From: Streptomyces dysideae | GTDB taxonomy: Bacteria > Actinomycetota > Actinomycetes > Streptomycetales > Streptomycetaceae | Direction of reading: 5' to 3' | NCBI RefSeq assembly: GCF_001514305.1 | Contig: NZ_KQ949079.1 | Span: forward strand, 197,629 to 261,628 | Length of the DNA stretch: 64,000 nucleotides | Shown here: in pieces, positions 57,063 to 64,000 of the stretch | Layout of the letters: the number at the start of each line of letters is the position of its first letter | Position numbering within the stretch: position 1 is the stretch's first letter | Notes under the pieces: model-generated | The model's database searches: none | Seen by the model: the letters and a program-made list of their open reading frames with translations, nothing else | What the model was told of the DNA's origin: nothing | Made by a program: the position numbers and the translations under genes

Positions 57063-57092
57063 TTACCTCCGGTAACCTTACTCCAGAGTAAG
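57063..57092 (+). promoter_or_regulatory. Twin palindromes between thiolase remnant and fabG4
   Basis: TTACC-TCC-GGTAA (57063-57075) and the perfect palindrome CTTACTC-CA-GAGTAAG (57077-57092) fill the divergent promoter region, about 26 bp before the fabG4 start. They are good candidate operators of the TetR regulator encoded at the end of this operon. Confidence 0.6.
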
Positions 57093-57117
57093 CATTGCAC
57101 CGAGCGGGGAGATGGCC

Positions 57118-58413
57118 ATGGCCGATCGCTACCTGACCTTCACCGGCACCACGCCCGGCCGCTTCCTCACCCGCCGCCTCGGGTTGCCCCAGCCCGCCGC
57201 CCTGAAACGCTGGTCGCCCGAGCGGCCCACGCTCGACGGCCCCCTCCTCCACCTCACGGCGGGCAAGTCCGACCTCGACCTCGCGAGTACGGGGCTCGCC
57301 CTGACCGGCACGGCCGACCGGCCCGCCGCCGTCGTCCTCGACGCCACGGGTGTGCGGGACGTCGACGGGCTGGCCGAGGTGCACACGGCCCTCCACCCCG
57401 TCGTGCGGTCGGTCGCCGAGAGCGGGCGGGTCGTCGTCCTGGGCACGCCCCTCGACGCCGCCGACCATCACCAGGCCGCCGTCCAGCAGGCGTTGGAGGG
57501 GTTCACTCGGTCACTGGGGAAGGAGATCGGCCGGGGACGGACCGTGAACCTCGTCCGGCTCACCGACGCGCACGCCGCCGAGTCGACCCTGCGCTTCCTC
57601 CTCTCCCCCAGGTCGGCGTATGTCAGCGGCCAGGTGATCGAGGCCACCGGGGACTCCGCCGGCGTCACCGCTCCCGACGGCCACCCCCTTACCGGCCGTA
57701 CCGCCCTCGTCACCGGCGCCGCACGCGGCATCGGTGCGGCCGTCGCCGAGACGCTGGCCAGAGACGGGGCGCGGGTCGTCGTACTCGATGTGCCGCAGGC
57801 CGAGGAGGAGGCGCGGCAGGTCGCCGAGCGGCTCGGCGGCACCGCACTCGCCCTCGACATCACCGCCGCCGACGCGGGCGGGCAGATCGCGGCCGCGCTG
57901 CCCGACGGTCTTGACGTCCTCATCCACAACGCGGGGATCACACGGGACCGGCGGCTGGTCAACATGCCTGCGGAGCGGTGGAGTTCGGTGCTCGACGTCA
58001 ATCTGTCGAGTGTGCTGCGGACGACGGACGCGCTGTTGGCGAGCGGGACGCTCAAGCGGGGCGGGCGGATCGTCGCCACGGCCTCCATCGCGGGGCTCGC
58101 GGGGAACGCCGGGCAGACCAACTACGGGGCGGGTAAAGCGGGGATCGTCGGGCTGGTGCGGTCGCTGGCGCCGCGTGCGCTCGCCGAGCACGGGGTGACC
58201 GTCAACGCGGTGGCGCCCGGGTTCATCGAGACCAAGATGACCGCCGCGATCCCGCTCTTCATCCGCGAGGCCGGCCGCCGTATGAACTCCCTCGCCCAGG
58301 GCGGGCTGCCCGTCGACGTCGCCGAGACGACCGCCTGGCTGGCCCATCCGGCGTCCGGTGCGGTCAACGGGCAGGTCGTACGGGTGTGCGGCCAGAGTCT
58401 GCTGGGGGCATAG
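57118..58413 (+). CDS. fabG4: High-molecular-weight 3-ketoacyl reductase (FabG4-like)
   Basis: This 431-residue short-chain dehydrogenase is of the long FabG4 type. Residues 1-190 form a degenerate flavodoxin-like domain. The catalytic SDR domain starts at TGAARGIG (199-206). The catalytic residues are Ser323, Tyr336 and Lys340, and NAGI at 271 is also conserved. It reduces 3-ketoacyl-CoA or ACP with NAD(P)H. ATG 57118 has GGGGAG six bases upstream; the ATG at 57112 is too close to it. It overlaps the MaoC gene by one base (TAGTG). Confidence 0.88.
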   Translation: MADRYLTFTGTTPGRFLTRRLGLPQPAALKRWSPERPTLDGPLLHLTAGKSDLDLASTGLALTGTADRPAAVVLDATGVRDVDGLAEVHTALHPVVRSVAESGRVVVLGTPLDAADHHQAAVQQALEGFTRSLGKEIGRGRTVNLVRLTDAHAAESTLRFLLSPRSAYVSGQVIEATGDSAGVTAPDGHPLTGRTALVTGAARGIGAAVAETLARDGARVVVLDVPQAEEEARQVAERLGGTALALDITAADAGGQIAAALPDGLDVLIHNAGITRDRRLVNMPAERWSSVLDVNLSSVLRTTDALLASGTLKRGGRIVATASIAGLAGNAGQTNYGAGKAGIVGLVRSLAPRALAEHGVTVNAVAPGFIETKMTAAIPLFIREAGRRMNSLAQGGLPVDVAETTAWLAHPASGAVNGQVVRVCGQSLLGA

Positions 58414-59270
58414 TGACGTCCGTCGTCCTGCCCCAGGCCCCTGCCCTGACGCCGCTCCTCGCCCGCGGCACCCTGCTCTCCCCCTTCAAACGCCCCCGCC
58501 CCGACGCCGGTTTCCCGCGGACCCGGCTGGTGCTGCCCGGCGTACGCGTCGACCTCGCGCGGCTGGCGGCGTACGAGCGGGTGTGCGGCTTCGCGACCGG
58601 CGACGACGCGCTGCCCCTGACCTATCCGCACGTCCTCGGGTTTCCGCTGGCCATGCGGCTGATGAGCGGCCGGGACTTTCCGCTGCCGCTGCTCGGGCTC
58701 GTGCACACGTCGATCGGGATCACCCGGCGGACGACGATGACGGCGACCGGGGAGTACGAACTCACCGCGTACGTCGAGCAGTTGGCGCCGCATCGGCGTG
58801 GGACCGAGGCGACCGTGGTCACCGAGGTGCGGGCGGGGGACGGGGACGGGGGCGTGGTCTGGGAGTCGCGGAGTACGTATCTGGCGCGGCATCGGACGGG
58901 CGGGCGTATCGCCGACAAGCCCGTGGAGCGGCGCGAGCCCCTGCCCGCCGTGGCCGAGTGGCGGCTGGCCGGGGACGTCGGACGGCGCTACGGCGCCGCC
59001 TCCGGTGACCGCAACCCCATCCACCTCCACCCCGTCACCGCCCGCCTCTTCGGCTTCCCGCGCGCCATTGCGCACGGCATGTGGACGGTGGCCCGGTGCC
59101 TCGCCGCGCACGGCACGCCACAGGCCGCGCGTGTGCGGGCCGAGTTCAGGGCGCCGGTGCTGCTGCCGGGGACGGTGACGTACGCGGCGGACGACGGCGG
59201 CCGGTTCGAGCTGCGGGGCGCCAAGGAGCGCGTCCATGTGACCGGGGAGGTCTACCCGCTGACCTCGTGA
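58413..59270 (+). CDS. MaoC-like (R)-specific enoyl hydratase (HtdX type)
   Basis: This 285-residue double hot-dog hydratase catalyses hydration or dehydration of enoyl thioesters. The active-site hydratase-2 motif is YGAASGDRNPIHLHPVTARL in the second half, with Asp and His as catalytic residues, followed by FPRAIAHGMW. The first half is the inactive hot-dog fold. The GTG at 58413 shares a base with the fabG4 stop. Together the two genes could work in a fatty acid elongation or oxidation cycle, with the destroyed thiolase as the third enzyme. Confidence 0.88.
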   Translation: MTSVVLPQAPALTPLLARGTLLSPFKRPRPDAGFPRTRLVLPGVRVDLARLAAYERVCGFATGDDALPLTYPHVLGFPLAMRLMSGRDFPLPLLGLVHTSIGITRRTTMTATGEYELTAYVEQLAPHRRGTEATVVTEVRAGDGDGGVVWESRSTYLARHRTGGRIADKPVERREPLPAVAEWRLAGDVGRRYGAASGDRNPIHLHPVTARLFGFPRAIAHGMWTVARCLAAHGTPQAARVRAEFRAPVLLPGTVTYAADDGGRFELRGAKERVHVTGEVYPLTS

Positions 59271-59914
59271 GCGGCGTCCGGTGGTGACCACGGGCGGCCG
59301 TCCATCATGTTGCCGAGGCCGGCCCAGGCGAAGTTCATGAGGGTCGCCGCCGCCTGTCTGGCGGTGACGCCGGGAGTGGCGTTGGCCCAGGCGGCGAGGG
59401 ACTCGGCGGCGCCCACCAGGGCCTCGGCGAGACCGGCCACCTCACGCTCGGGCAGGTCGGGATCGCGGTGTGCCTCGCGGGCCGCGGCGAGGATCAGCTC
59501 CGTCACGAATGCGACGATCTCCGCGCGCATCGCCGCCACCTCCGCGGCGAACGGCTCGCCGTGGGTACGGGCCTGGAGATGCAGAACCGCCCAGCCGTCC
59601 GGATGCCGCGAGGTGTGCGTGAAGAACGCCCGCAGCCCTTCCCAGAGTTGGCGGTCGGCGGGCCGACCGGGGATGACACCGGCCCGCACCGCCTCGGTGA
59701 GCGCGGCCGCCTCACGGCGGATGCAGGCCGTGAAGAGGTCCTCCTTGGAGTTCAGGTACAGATACACCAACGGCTTGGAGACGCCGGCGAGTTCGGCGAT
59801 CTCGTCCATGGACGCGGCCATGTACCCACGCTGCCCGAAGGTCCGCACGGCGGCGTCCAGCATCTGCTGCTCACGGACGGCGCGCGGCATCCGCTTGGTC
59901 TTCACGGCATCCAT
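59252..59914 (-). CDS. TetR-family transcriptional repressor
   Basis: This 220-residue TetR-family regulator has a helix-turn-helix at about residues 14-58 (AAVRTFGQRGYMAASMDEIA, AGVSKPLVYLYLNSKEDLF). A helical ligand-binding domain follows, expected to bind an acyl-CoA or fatty acid. It overlaps the end of the MaoC gene by 19 bp, tail to tail. It probably controls the fabG4/maoC operon through the palindromes at 57063-57092, and maybe the acyl-CoA ligase. The binding is inference. Confidence 0.87.
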   Translation of the reverse strand: MDAVKTKRMPRAVREQQMLDAAVRTFGQRGYMAASMDEIAELAGVSKPLVYLYLNSKEDLFTACIRREAAALTEAVRAGVIPGRPADRQLWEGLRAFFTHTSRHPDGWAVLHLQARTHGEPFAAEVAAMRAEIVAFVTELILAAAREAHRDPDLPEREVAGLAEALVGAAESLAAWANATPGVTARQAAATLMNFAWAGLGNMMDGRPWSPPDAAHEVSG

Positions 59915-59984
59915 GGGGGCAAGCCTAGATGGGCCCCGCCACGGGCTACCCCGCCAGGACGCGCGGCATCCCGGCCAACCGGCG

Positions 59985-60296
59985 CTAGGAAGTCTGCCCC
60001 TGCGCCCGCGCCGCGTCGTCGGCCACGTCCTCCTGGCTGCGGTTGGCGTCCAGGTTGGTCGTCAGGTTGGCCCGCATGCGCTCGACCTTGGGCGCGATCT
60101 TGACGGACGCCCGGTCCCGCTCCTTGCGCAGCGCCACGAAGCTGATCGGCGCCGAGAGGAGCAAGGCGAGCAGGATGATCCACATGCCGTTGGAGGCGCC
60201 CAGTCCGCGCGGGGCGAGGCCCGAGTAGACGAGGCCCCAGACGACCACGGCGCAGCCCACGAAGATTCCGAGGCGCATCAGCGTGTAGCGGAGCAT
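59985..60296 (-). CDS. DUF4229 membrane protein
   Basis: This 103-residue protein of the DUF4229 family has two transmembrane segments: LGIFVGCAVVVWGLVY and MWIILLALLLSAPISFVAL. A cytoplasmic charged tail follows (LRKERDRASVKIAPKVERM). The start at 60296 is preferred because the family begins MLRYTLMRLG; in-frame ATGs at 60332 and 60395 exist. No function is known. Confidence 0.75.
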   Translation of the reverse strand: MLRYTLMRLGIFVGCAVVVWGLVYSGLAPRGLGASNGMWIILLALLLSAPISFVALRKERDRASVKIAPKVERMRANLTTNLDANRSQEDVADDAARAQGQTS

Positions 60297-60405
60297 CTCA
60301 ATCCACTCTTCCGTTCCGAACAGTCCGAACATTGCCAAAGGGCACCGTCCAGTGAAGCACGGTCGGGGCCGGATCTTGCAGGGGGGTGTGGGCACTCGGG
60401 CGGAG

Positions 60406-60954
60406 TCAGGAGAGGGGCAGCAGCATGAAGACGTCGTCCCGGTCGTCGTCCGGCGCCACCCGGATCGCGCCGGGTACGCGGCCGACCTCCTTGTAGCCGC
60501 AGGAGGCGTAGAACCGCTCCAGGCCGAGCCCGCCGCGGCAGGTGAGCCGTATCGCCTCGACGCCCCCGAAGGTGCGGGCCGCGTCCGTGGCGGCCGCCAT
60601 CAGGTCCCGGCCGTAGCCCCTGCCCTGGTGCCGGGGGTGCACCATCACCGTGTAGAGCCAGACCCAGTACGTCTTCAGGCGGTGCGTGTTGAAGCCGAAG
60701 AACGCGGTCGCGGCGAGCTGACCTGCCGCGTCGCGCCCGGTGAGCAGCCGCATCCGCCCGTCGGCCATCGCCGCGAGGTGCTTCACCGGCTCGGGGCGTA
60801 TCGCCTCCCGCGTCACCGGTGCCACGAAGCCCACGGCTCCGCCGGTGTTGGTGACGTCGGTCCACAGGTCGAGGATCCCGTCGTGGAGGTCGGGAGTGAC
60901 GGAGGGGCCGAGAGTGAACGTAAGGGACACCAGACAATCGTAGCCATTACCCAT
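60406..60954 (-). CDS. GNAT-family N-acetyltransferase
   Basis: This 182-residue GNAT-family protein has the acetyl-CoA-binding loop VHPRHQGRGYGRDLMAAA at about 100-118 and the following LGLERFYASCGYKEVGR. ATG 60954 is used, but a GTG at 60930 would remove the first eight residues. It runs in the same direction as the UdgX gene just upstream. The substrate is unknown. Confidence 0.8.
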   Translation of the reverse strand: MGNGYDCLVSLTFTLGPSVTPDLHDGILDLWTDVTNTGGAVGFVAPVTREAIRPEPVKHLAAMADGRMRLLTGRDAAGQLAATAFFGFNTHRLKTYWVWLYTVMVHPRHQGRGYGRDLMAAATDAARTFGGVEAIRLTCRGGLGLERFYASCGYKEVGRVPGAIRVAPDDDRDDVFMLLPLS

Positions 60955-60960
60955 TACCCC

Positions 60961-61599
60961 TTACGGCAATGCGCGCGCCGCCACCCTCAGGTCGGAGAGC
61001 AGCCCCCGGTACGCGGTCTCCCGGTCGTCGGCGCGCAGCACGGACGACGGATGCACCGTCGGCACGAGCCGCTCCCGCCGCCCGTGGATCTCCTCCTCCA
61101 GCACCGTCCCGCGCACCTGCGTCACCCGGAACGACGACCCGAGCAGCGCCTTCCCGGCACTCGCCCCCAGCACCACGATCAGCTCGGGCTCCACGACGGC
61201 CAGCTCGGCGGCGAGCCACGGCCCGCAGGCGGTCATCTCGCGCAGGGTCGGCGCCTTGTGGATCCGGCGCTTACGGGGCTCCGCCTGCGTGAACTTGAAG
61301 TGCTTGACGGCGTTGGTGACATACGCCTCGCCGGGATCGATGCCGGCCTCTTCCAGCGCCCGGTCGAGCAGCTTCCCCGCGGGCCCGACGAAGGGCTTGC
61401 CCTGCCGGTCCTCCTGGTCCCCGGGCTGCTCACCGACCAGCATCACCCGGGCGTCCGCCGTCCCGGCGCCGAACACGGTTTGGGTCGCGTCTCGGTGCAG
61501 GGGGCAGCCACGGCAGTCGGCGGCGGCCCGGCGCAGAGCGGGGAGGCCGCCGCGGTCCGGGACGAAGGGTTCGGCTGTGTAGGCGTCCTCGGGAGACAT
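60961..61599 (-). CDS. udgX: UdgX-type uracil-DNA-binding protein
   Basis: This 212-residue protein of uracil-DNA glycosylase family 4/5 has the UdgX hallmarks. Motif A is GEQPGDQED and the KRRIH loop is at 110-114, with His114 equivalent to the histidine that bonds covalently to the abasic site in mycobacterial UdgX. The substrate motif VPTVHPSSVLR follows. Cys29, Cys32 and Cys125 would hold the 4Fe-4S cluster; the fourth family cysteine is absent, with His100 (VKHFKF) at about that place. It should capture uracil in DNA and block further repair until processed. Confidence 0.88.
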   Translation of the reverse strand: MSPEDAYTAEPFVPDRGGLPALRRAAADCRGCPLHRDATQTVFGAGTADARVMLVGEQPGDQEDRQGKPFVGPAGKLLDRALEEAGIDPGEAYVTNAVKHFKFTQAEPRKRRIHKAPTLREMTACGPWLAAELAVVEPELIVVLGASAGKALLGSSFRVTQVRGTVLEEEIHGRRERLVPTVHPSSVLRADDRETAYRGLLSDLRVAARALP

Positions 61600-61649
61600 G
61601 GGGTCCGAGTACCCGCCGTAGGGGCTCGGACCTCATGTCGTCCGCGGGT

Positions 61650-61710
61650 GTGTGGTGGCTGGTCGCGCCCACGCGGCGGAGCCGCATATCGATACAGCCC
61701 CGCGCCCCTG
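61650..61710. repeat. Streptomyces intergenic repeat, second copy
   Basis: It contains GGCTGGTCGCGCC, the stem GCGGC-GGA-GCCGC (61673-61685) and CAGCCCCGCGCCCCTG. The outer blocks match the copy at 40646-40699, with a different central hairpin. It lies between udgX and mqnE. Confidence 0.7.
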
Positions 61711-61739
61711 GGCCGGACCACTCCCCGTCGGCTGAAAAC

Positions 61740-62903
61740 TCACACCCTCATCGGCTGCGGCGACTCCCGGCGTGCCGGGTCGGGCCCGTCGTACTCGCGG
61801 ATGATCTCGTACCGCGTGTTCCGCTCCACCGGCCGGAACCCCGCGTCCCGGATCAGGTCCAGCAGGTCCTCGCGGGTCAGCTTGTTCGGGGTGCCGTAGT
61901 TGTCGGCGTCGTGCGTGATCTTGTACTCGACGACCGAGCCGTCCATGTCGTCGGCGCCGTGCTGCAGAGCGAGCTGCGCGGTCTGGACGCCGTGCATGAC
62001 CCAGAAGACCTTGACGTGCGGGACGTTGTCGAAGAGCAGCCGGGAGACGGCGAAGGTCTTCAGGGCCTCCGCGCCGGTGGCCATCTGCGTACGCGCCTGG
62101 AGGCGGTTGCGTACCTTGCCGTCCTGCACGTCCACGAAGTCGTGCTGGTAGCGCAGCGGGATGAAGACCTGGAAGCCGTTCGTCTCGTCCTGCAGCTCAC
62201 GCAGCCGCAGTACGTGGTCGACCCGGTGCCGGGGCTCCTCGATGTGGCCGTACAGCATCGTGCACGGGGTCTTCAGACCCTTCTCGTGCGCGAGCCGGTG
62301 GATCCGCGACCAGTCCTCCCAGTGGGTGCGGTGGTCGACGATGTGCTGCCGGACCTCCCAGTCGAAGATCTCGGCGCCGCCGCCGGTGAGGGACTCCAGA
62401 CCGGCGTCGATGAGCTCGTCGAGGATCTCGGCGGCGGACAGCCCGCTGATCGTCTCGAAATGGTGGATCTCCGTCGCCGTGAAGGCCTTCAGGGAGACGT
62501 TCGGGAGAGCCGCCTTCAGCTCGCGCAGCGAACGCGGGTAGTAGCGCCACGGCAGGTTCGGGTGCAGGCCGTTGACGATGTGCAGCTCGGTGAGGTTCTC
62601 GCCCTCCATCGCCTTGGCGAGCTTGACGGCCTCCTCGATGCGCATCGTGTACGCGTCCTTCTCTCCCGGCTTGCGCTGGAAGGAGCAGTACGCGCAGGAG
62701 GCCGTACAGACGTTGGTCATGTTGAGGTGGCGGTTGACGTTGAAGTGGACGACGTCGCCGTTCTTCCGCGTCCGCACCTCGTGCGCGAGGCCGCCCAGCC
62801 AGGCCAGGTCGTCCGACTCGTACAGCGCGATGCCGTCCTCGCGGGTCAGCCGCTCACCGGCCCGGACCTTGTCCTCCAGCTCGCGCTTGAGCCCGACATC
62901 CAT
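61740..62903 (-). CDS. mqnE: Aminofutalosine synthase
   Basis: This 387-residue radical SAM enzyme of the futalosine pathway joins the MqnA product to SAM to give aminofutalosine. The cluster ligands are Cys66, Cys70 and Cys73 (CTASCAYC). Other signatures are FNVNRHLNMTNVC, IVNGLHPNLPWRYYPRSLRE and MLYGHIEEPRHRVDHVLRLR. The length is normal. On the same strand are an Lrp regulator and a UbiX-like gene upstream. Confidence 0.94.
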   Translation of the reverse strand: MDVGLKRELEDKVRAGERLTREDGIALYESDDLAWLGGLAHEVRTRKNGDVVHFNVNRHLNMTNVCTASCAYCSFQRKPGEKDAYTMRIEEAVKLAKAMEGENLTELHIVNGLHPNLPWRYYPRSLRELKAALPNVSLKAFTATEIHHFETISGLSAAEILDELIDAGLESLTGGGAEIFDWEVRQHIVDHRTHWEDWSRIHRLAHEKGLKTPCTMLYGHIEEPRHRVDHVLRLRELQDETNGFQVFIPLRYQHDFVDVQDGKVRNRLQARTQMATGAEALKTFAVSRLLFDNVPHVKVFWVMHGVQTAQLALQHGADDMDGSVVEYKITHDADNYGTPNKLTREDLLDLIRDAGFRPVERNTRYEIIREYDGPDPARRESPQPMRV

Positions 62904-62954
62904 GCTGTTACCTCTCCCTACGACAGATTCGTCAACGGTACGCCTATGCCTCTT

Positions 62955-63410
62955 CTAGACCTCTTCGGGGAGCTCTCCGACACGGTTCTCCCACTTGGTG
63001 GAGAGCACGATGGTGGTACGGGTCCGGGAGACGCCCTTGGTCCCGCTGAGCCGCCGGATGATCTTCTCCAGCCCGTCCACGTCGTTGGCCCGCACCTTGA
63101 GCATGTACGAGTCGTCGCCGGCGATGAACCAGCAGTCCTCGATCTCGCCGAGGTCCTTCATCCGGGCGGCCACGTCCTCGTGGTCGGCGGCGTCCGAGAG
63201 CGAGATGCCGATCAGCGCGGTGACGCCGAGGCCGAGCGAGGCGGCATCGACGGTGGCGCGGTAGCCGGTGATGACGCCGGCCGCCTCCAGCCGGTTGATG
63301 CGGTCGGTGACGCTGGGTCCCGACAGACCGACGAGGCGCCCCAGCTCCGCGTACGAGGCCCGGCCGTTCTCCCTCAGGGCCTGAATGAGCTGCCTGTCCA
63401 CCGCGTCCAT
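62955..63410 (-). CDS. Lrp/AsnC-family transcriptional regulator
   Basis: This 151-residue regulator has an N-terminal helix-turn-helix (AELGRLVGLSGPSVTDRINR) and a RAM ligand-sensing domain (LGLGVTALIGISLSDAAD). ATG 63410 is supported by GGAAGG eight bases upstream; starts farther upstream would add non-family residues. It sits between the ubiX-like gene and mqnE, so it may control them, but no operator was identified. The effector is probably an amino acid. Confidence 0.9.
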   Translation of the reverse strand: MDAVDRQLIQALRENGRASYAELGRLVGLSGPSVTDRINRLEAAGVITGYRATVDAASLGLGVTALIGISLSDAADHEDVAARMKDLGEIEDCWFIAGDDSYMLKVRANDVDGLEKIIRRLSGTKGVSRTRTTIVLSTKWENRVGELPEEV

Positions 63411-63483
63411 GCGATCGAAGCCTTCCGATGAAGAGGTCTGAGACTGGTTCTTGCTGACGTACGGAGGTGAGGCCCAGGCACCG

Positions 63484-64000
63484 TCAAGTGGCCCGTGCCC
63501 CGCCGATGTCGCCCTTCCAGCGGCGGTAGAGCCGGTGCTCGACACCCGCCGCGTCGAGGACCCGTCCGGCGACGAAGTCGACGAGGTCCTGGATGTGGGT
63601 CGCGCCCGCGTAGAAGGCGGGCGAGGCGGGCACGACGGACGCGCCCGCGTCGTCCAGCGTCACGAGATGCCGGAGTGTCTGCCCGTTGAGGGGACTCTCT
63701 CGCACGGCCACGACGAGCGTGCGCCCCTCCTTCAGGGTCACGCTCGCCGCCCGCTGCAACAGGTCCTTCGACAGACCGAGCGCGACGCCCGCGACACAGG
63801 CGGTGGAGGCGGGGACGATGAGCATGCCCTTGCTGCGGTACGACCCCGAGGACGGCCCCGCGGCGAGGTCACCGGCGTTCCAGTACCGCACGGGCGCGAT
63901 GTCCACCTCGAAGGTCCCGGGCTTGCCGTCGGCCCCCCGGGACAGCCATTCCCGCAGGTCGTCCTGCCAGTGGGCGTCCCGGAAGGAGATCCCCGTCTCG
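63484..64000 (-). CDS. ubiX: UbiX-like flavin prenyltransferase (cut by right edge)
   Basis: This is the C-terminal 171 residues of a UbiX/Pad1-type flavin prenyltransferase, whose N-terminus lies beyond the right edge. Typical pieces are KGMLIVPASTACVAGVALGL, REGRTLVVAVRESPLNGQTLR-like text around 150 residues from the end (actual: EGRTLVVAVRESPLNGQ), and SPAFYAGATHIQDLVDF. UbiX makes the prenyl-FMN cofactor for UbiD decarboxylases, which act in late futalosine-pathway steps. Its place beside mqnE supports that role. Confidence 0.88.
   Translation of the reverse strand, partial: ETGISFRDAHWQDDLREWLSRGADGKPGTFEVDIAPVRYWNAGDLAAGPSSGSYRSKGMLIVPASTACVAGVALGLSKDLLQRAASVTLKEGRTLVVAVRESPLNGQTLRHLVTLDDAGASVVPASPAFYAGATHIQDLVDFVAGRVLDAAGVEHRLYRRWKGDIGGARAT

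Overview
The window is a GC-rich actinobacterial chromosome segment, almost certainly Streptomyces. The pointers are very high GC with GC-biased third codon positions, frequent GTG starts, four-base GTGA/ATGA stop-start overlaps, a complete 14-gene nuoA-N operon, the futalosine menaquinone genes mqnA, mqnC and mqnE, a DUF397 protein next to an anti-sigma-type ATPase, and Streptomyces-style intergenic repeats. No rRNA, tRNA, CRISPR array, prophage or transposase gene was recognised.

Layout. 1-5.8 kb: end of an amidase, a flavin reductase, an ABC exporter with a RseB/LolA-like protein, and a long-chain polyprenyl diphosphate synthase. 6-13 kb: remnant of a peptide transporter, a CocE-type hydrolase, a LysM transglycosylase behind a c-di-AMP (ydaO) riboswitch and a Crp-like site, a HAD phosphatase, an AhpD-like protein, a broken flavin monooxygenase and fumarylacetoacetase. 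13-17.6 kb: a GntR (YtrA-type) operon, an M56 protease and RecQ. 17.7-33.8 kb: nuoA-N on the minus strand behind a Rex-like operator, ending in a strong hairpin. 34-43 kb: NlpC/P60 hydrolase, Tat flavoprotein, peptide deformylase remnant, MenJ-like reductase, GNAT, PASTA protein, menG, mqnC and a prepilin peptidase. 43-48 kb: a Ser/Thr kinase with a PQQ-type propeller, mqnA, cold-shock protein and a methyltransferase. 48-57 kb (accessory): steroid-dehydrogenase-like flavoprotein with a LysR regulator, DUF397 module, NACHT-type remnant, CmtR-type metal sensor with a CDF exporter, and an acyl-CoA ligase. 57-64 kb: thiolase remnant, fabG4/MaoC operon with TetR, DUF4229, GNAT, UdgX, mqnE, Lrp and ubiX (cut by the right edge).

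How it works together. Much of the window builds an aerobic respiratory chain. mqnA, mqnC, mqnE and a UbiX-like gene make or modify the quinone nucleus, the polyprenyl synthase makes the tail, menG methylates the ring, a MenJ-like reductase probably saturates tail double bonds, and nuoA-N uses the quinone. A Rex-like operator suggests redox control of nuo.

The most unusual property is a recurring type of gene damage. A POT peptide transporter, a peptide deformylase and a thiolase clearly keep both ends of the coding sequence with the middle removed. A NACHT-type gene and a flavin monooxygenase probably show the same thing, and an XRE regulator keeps only its tail. All are accessory or likely paralogous genes lying beside intact core genes. 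Gene functions are assigned from motifs and remembered family features; no database search was run.
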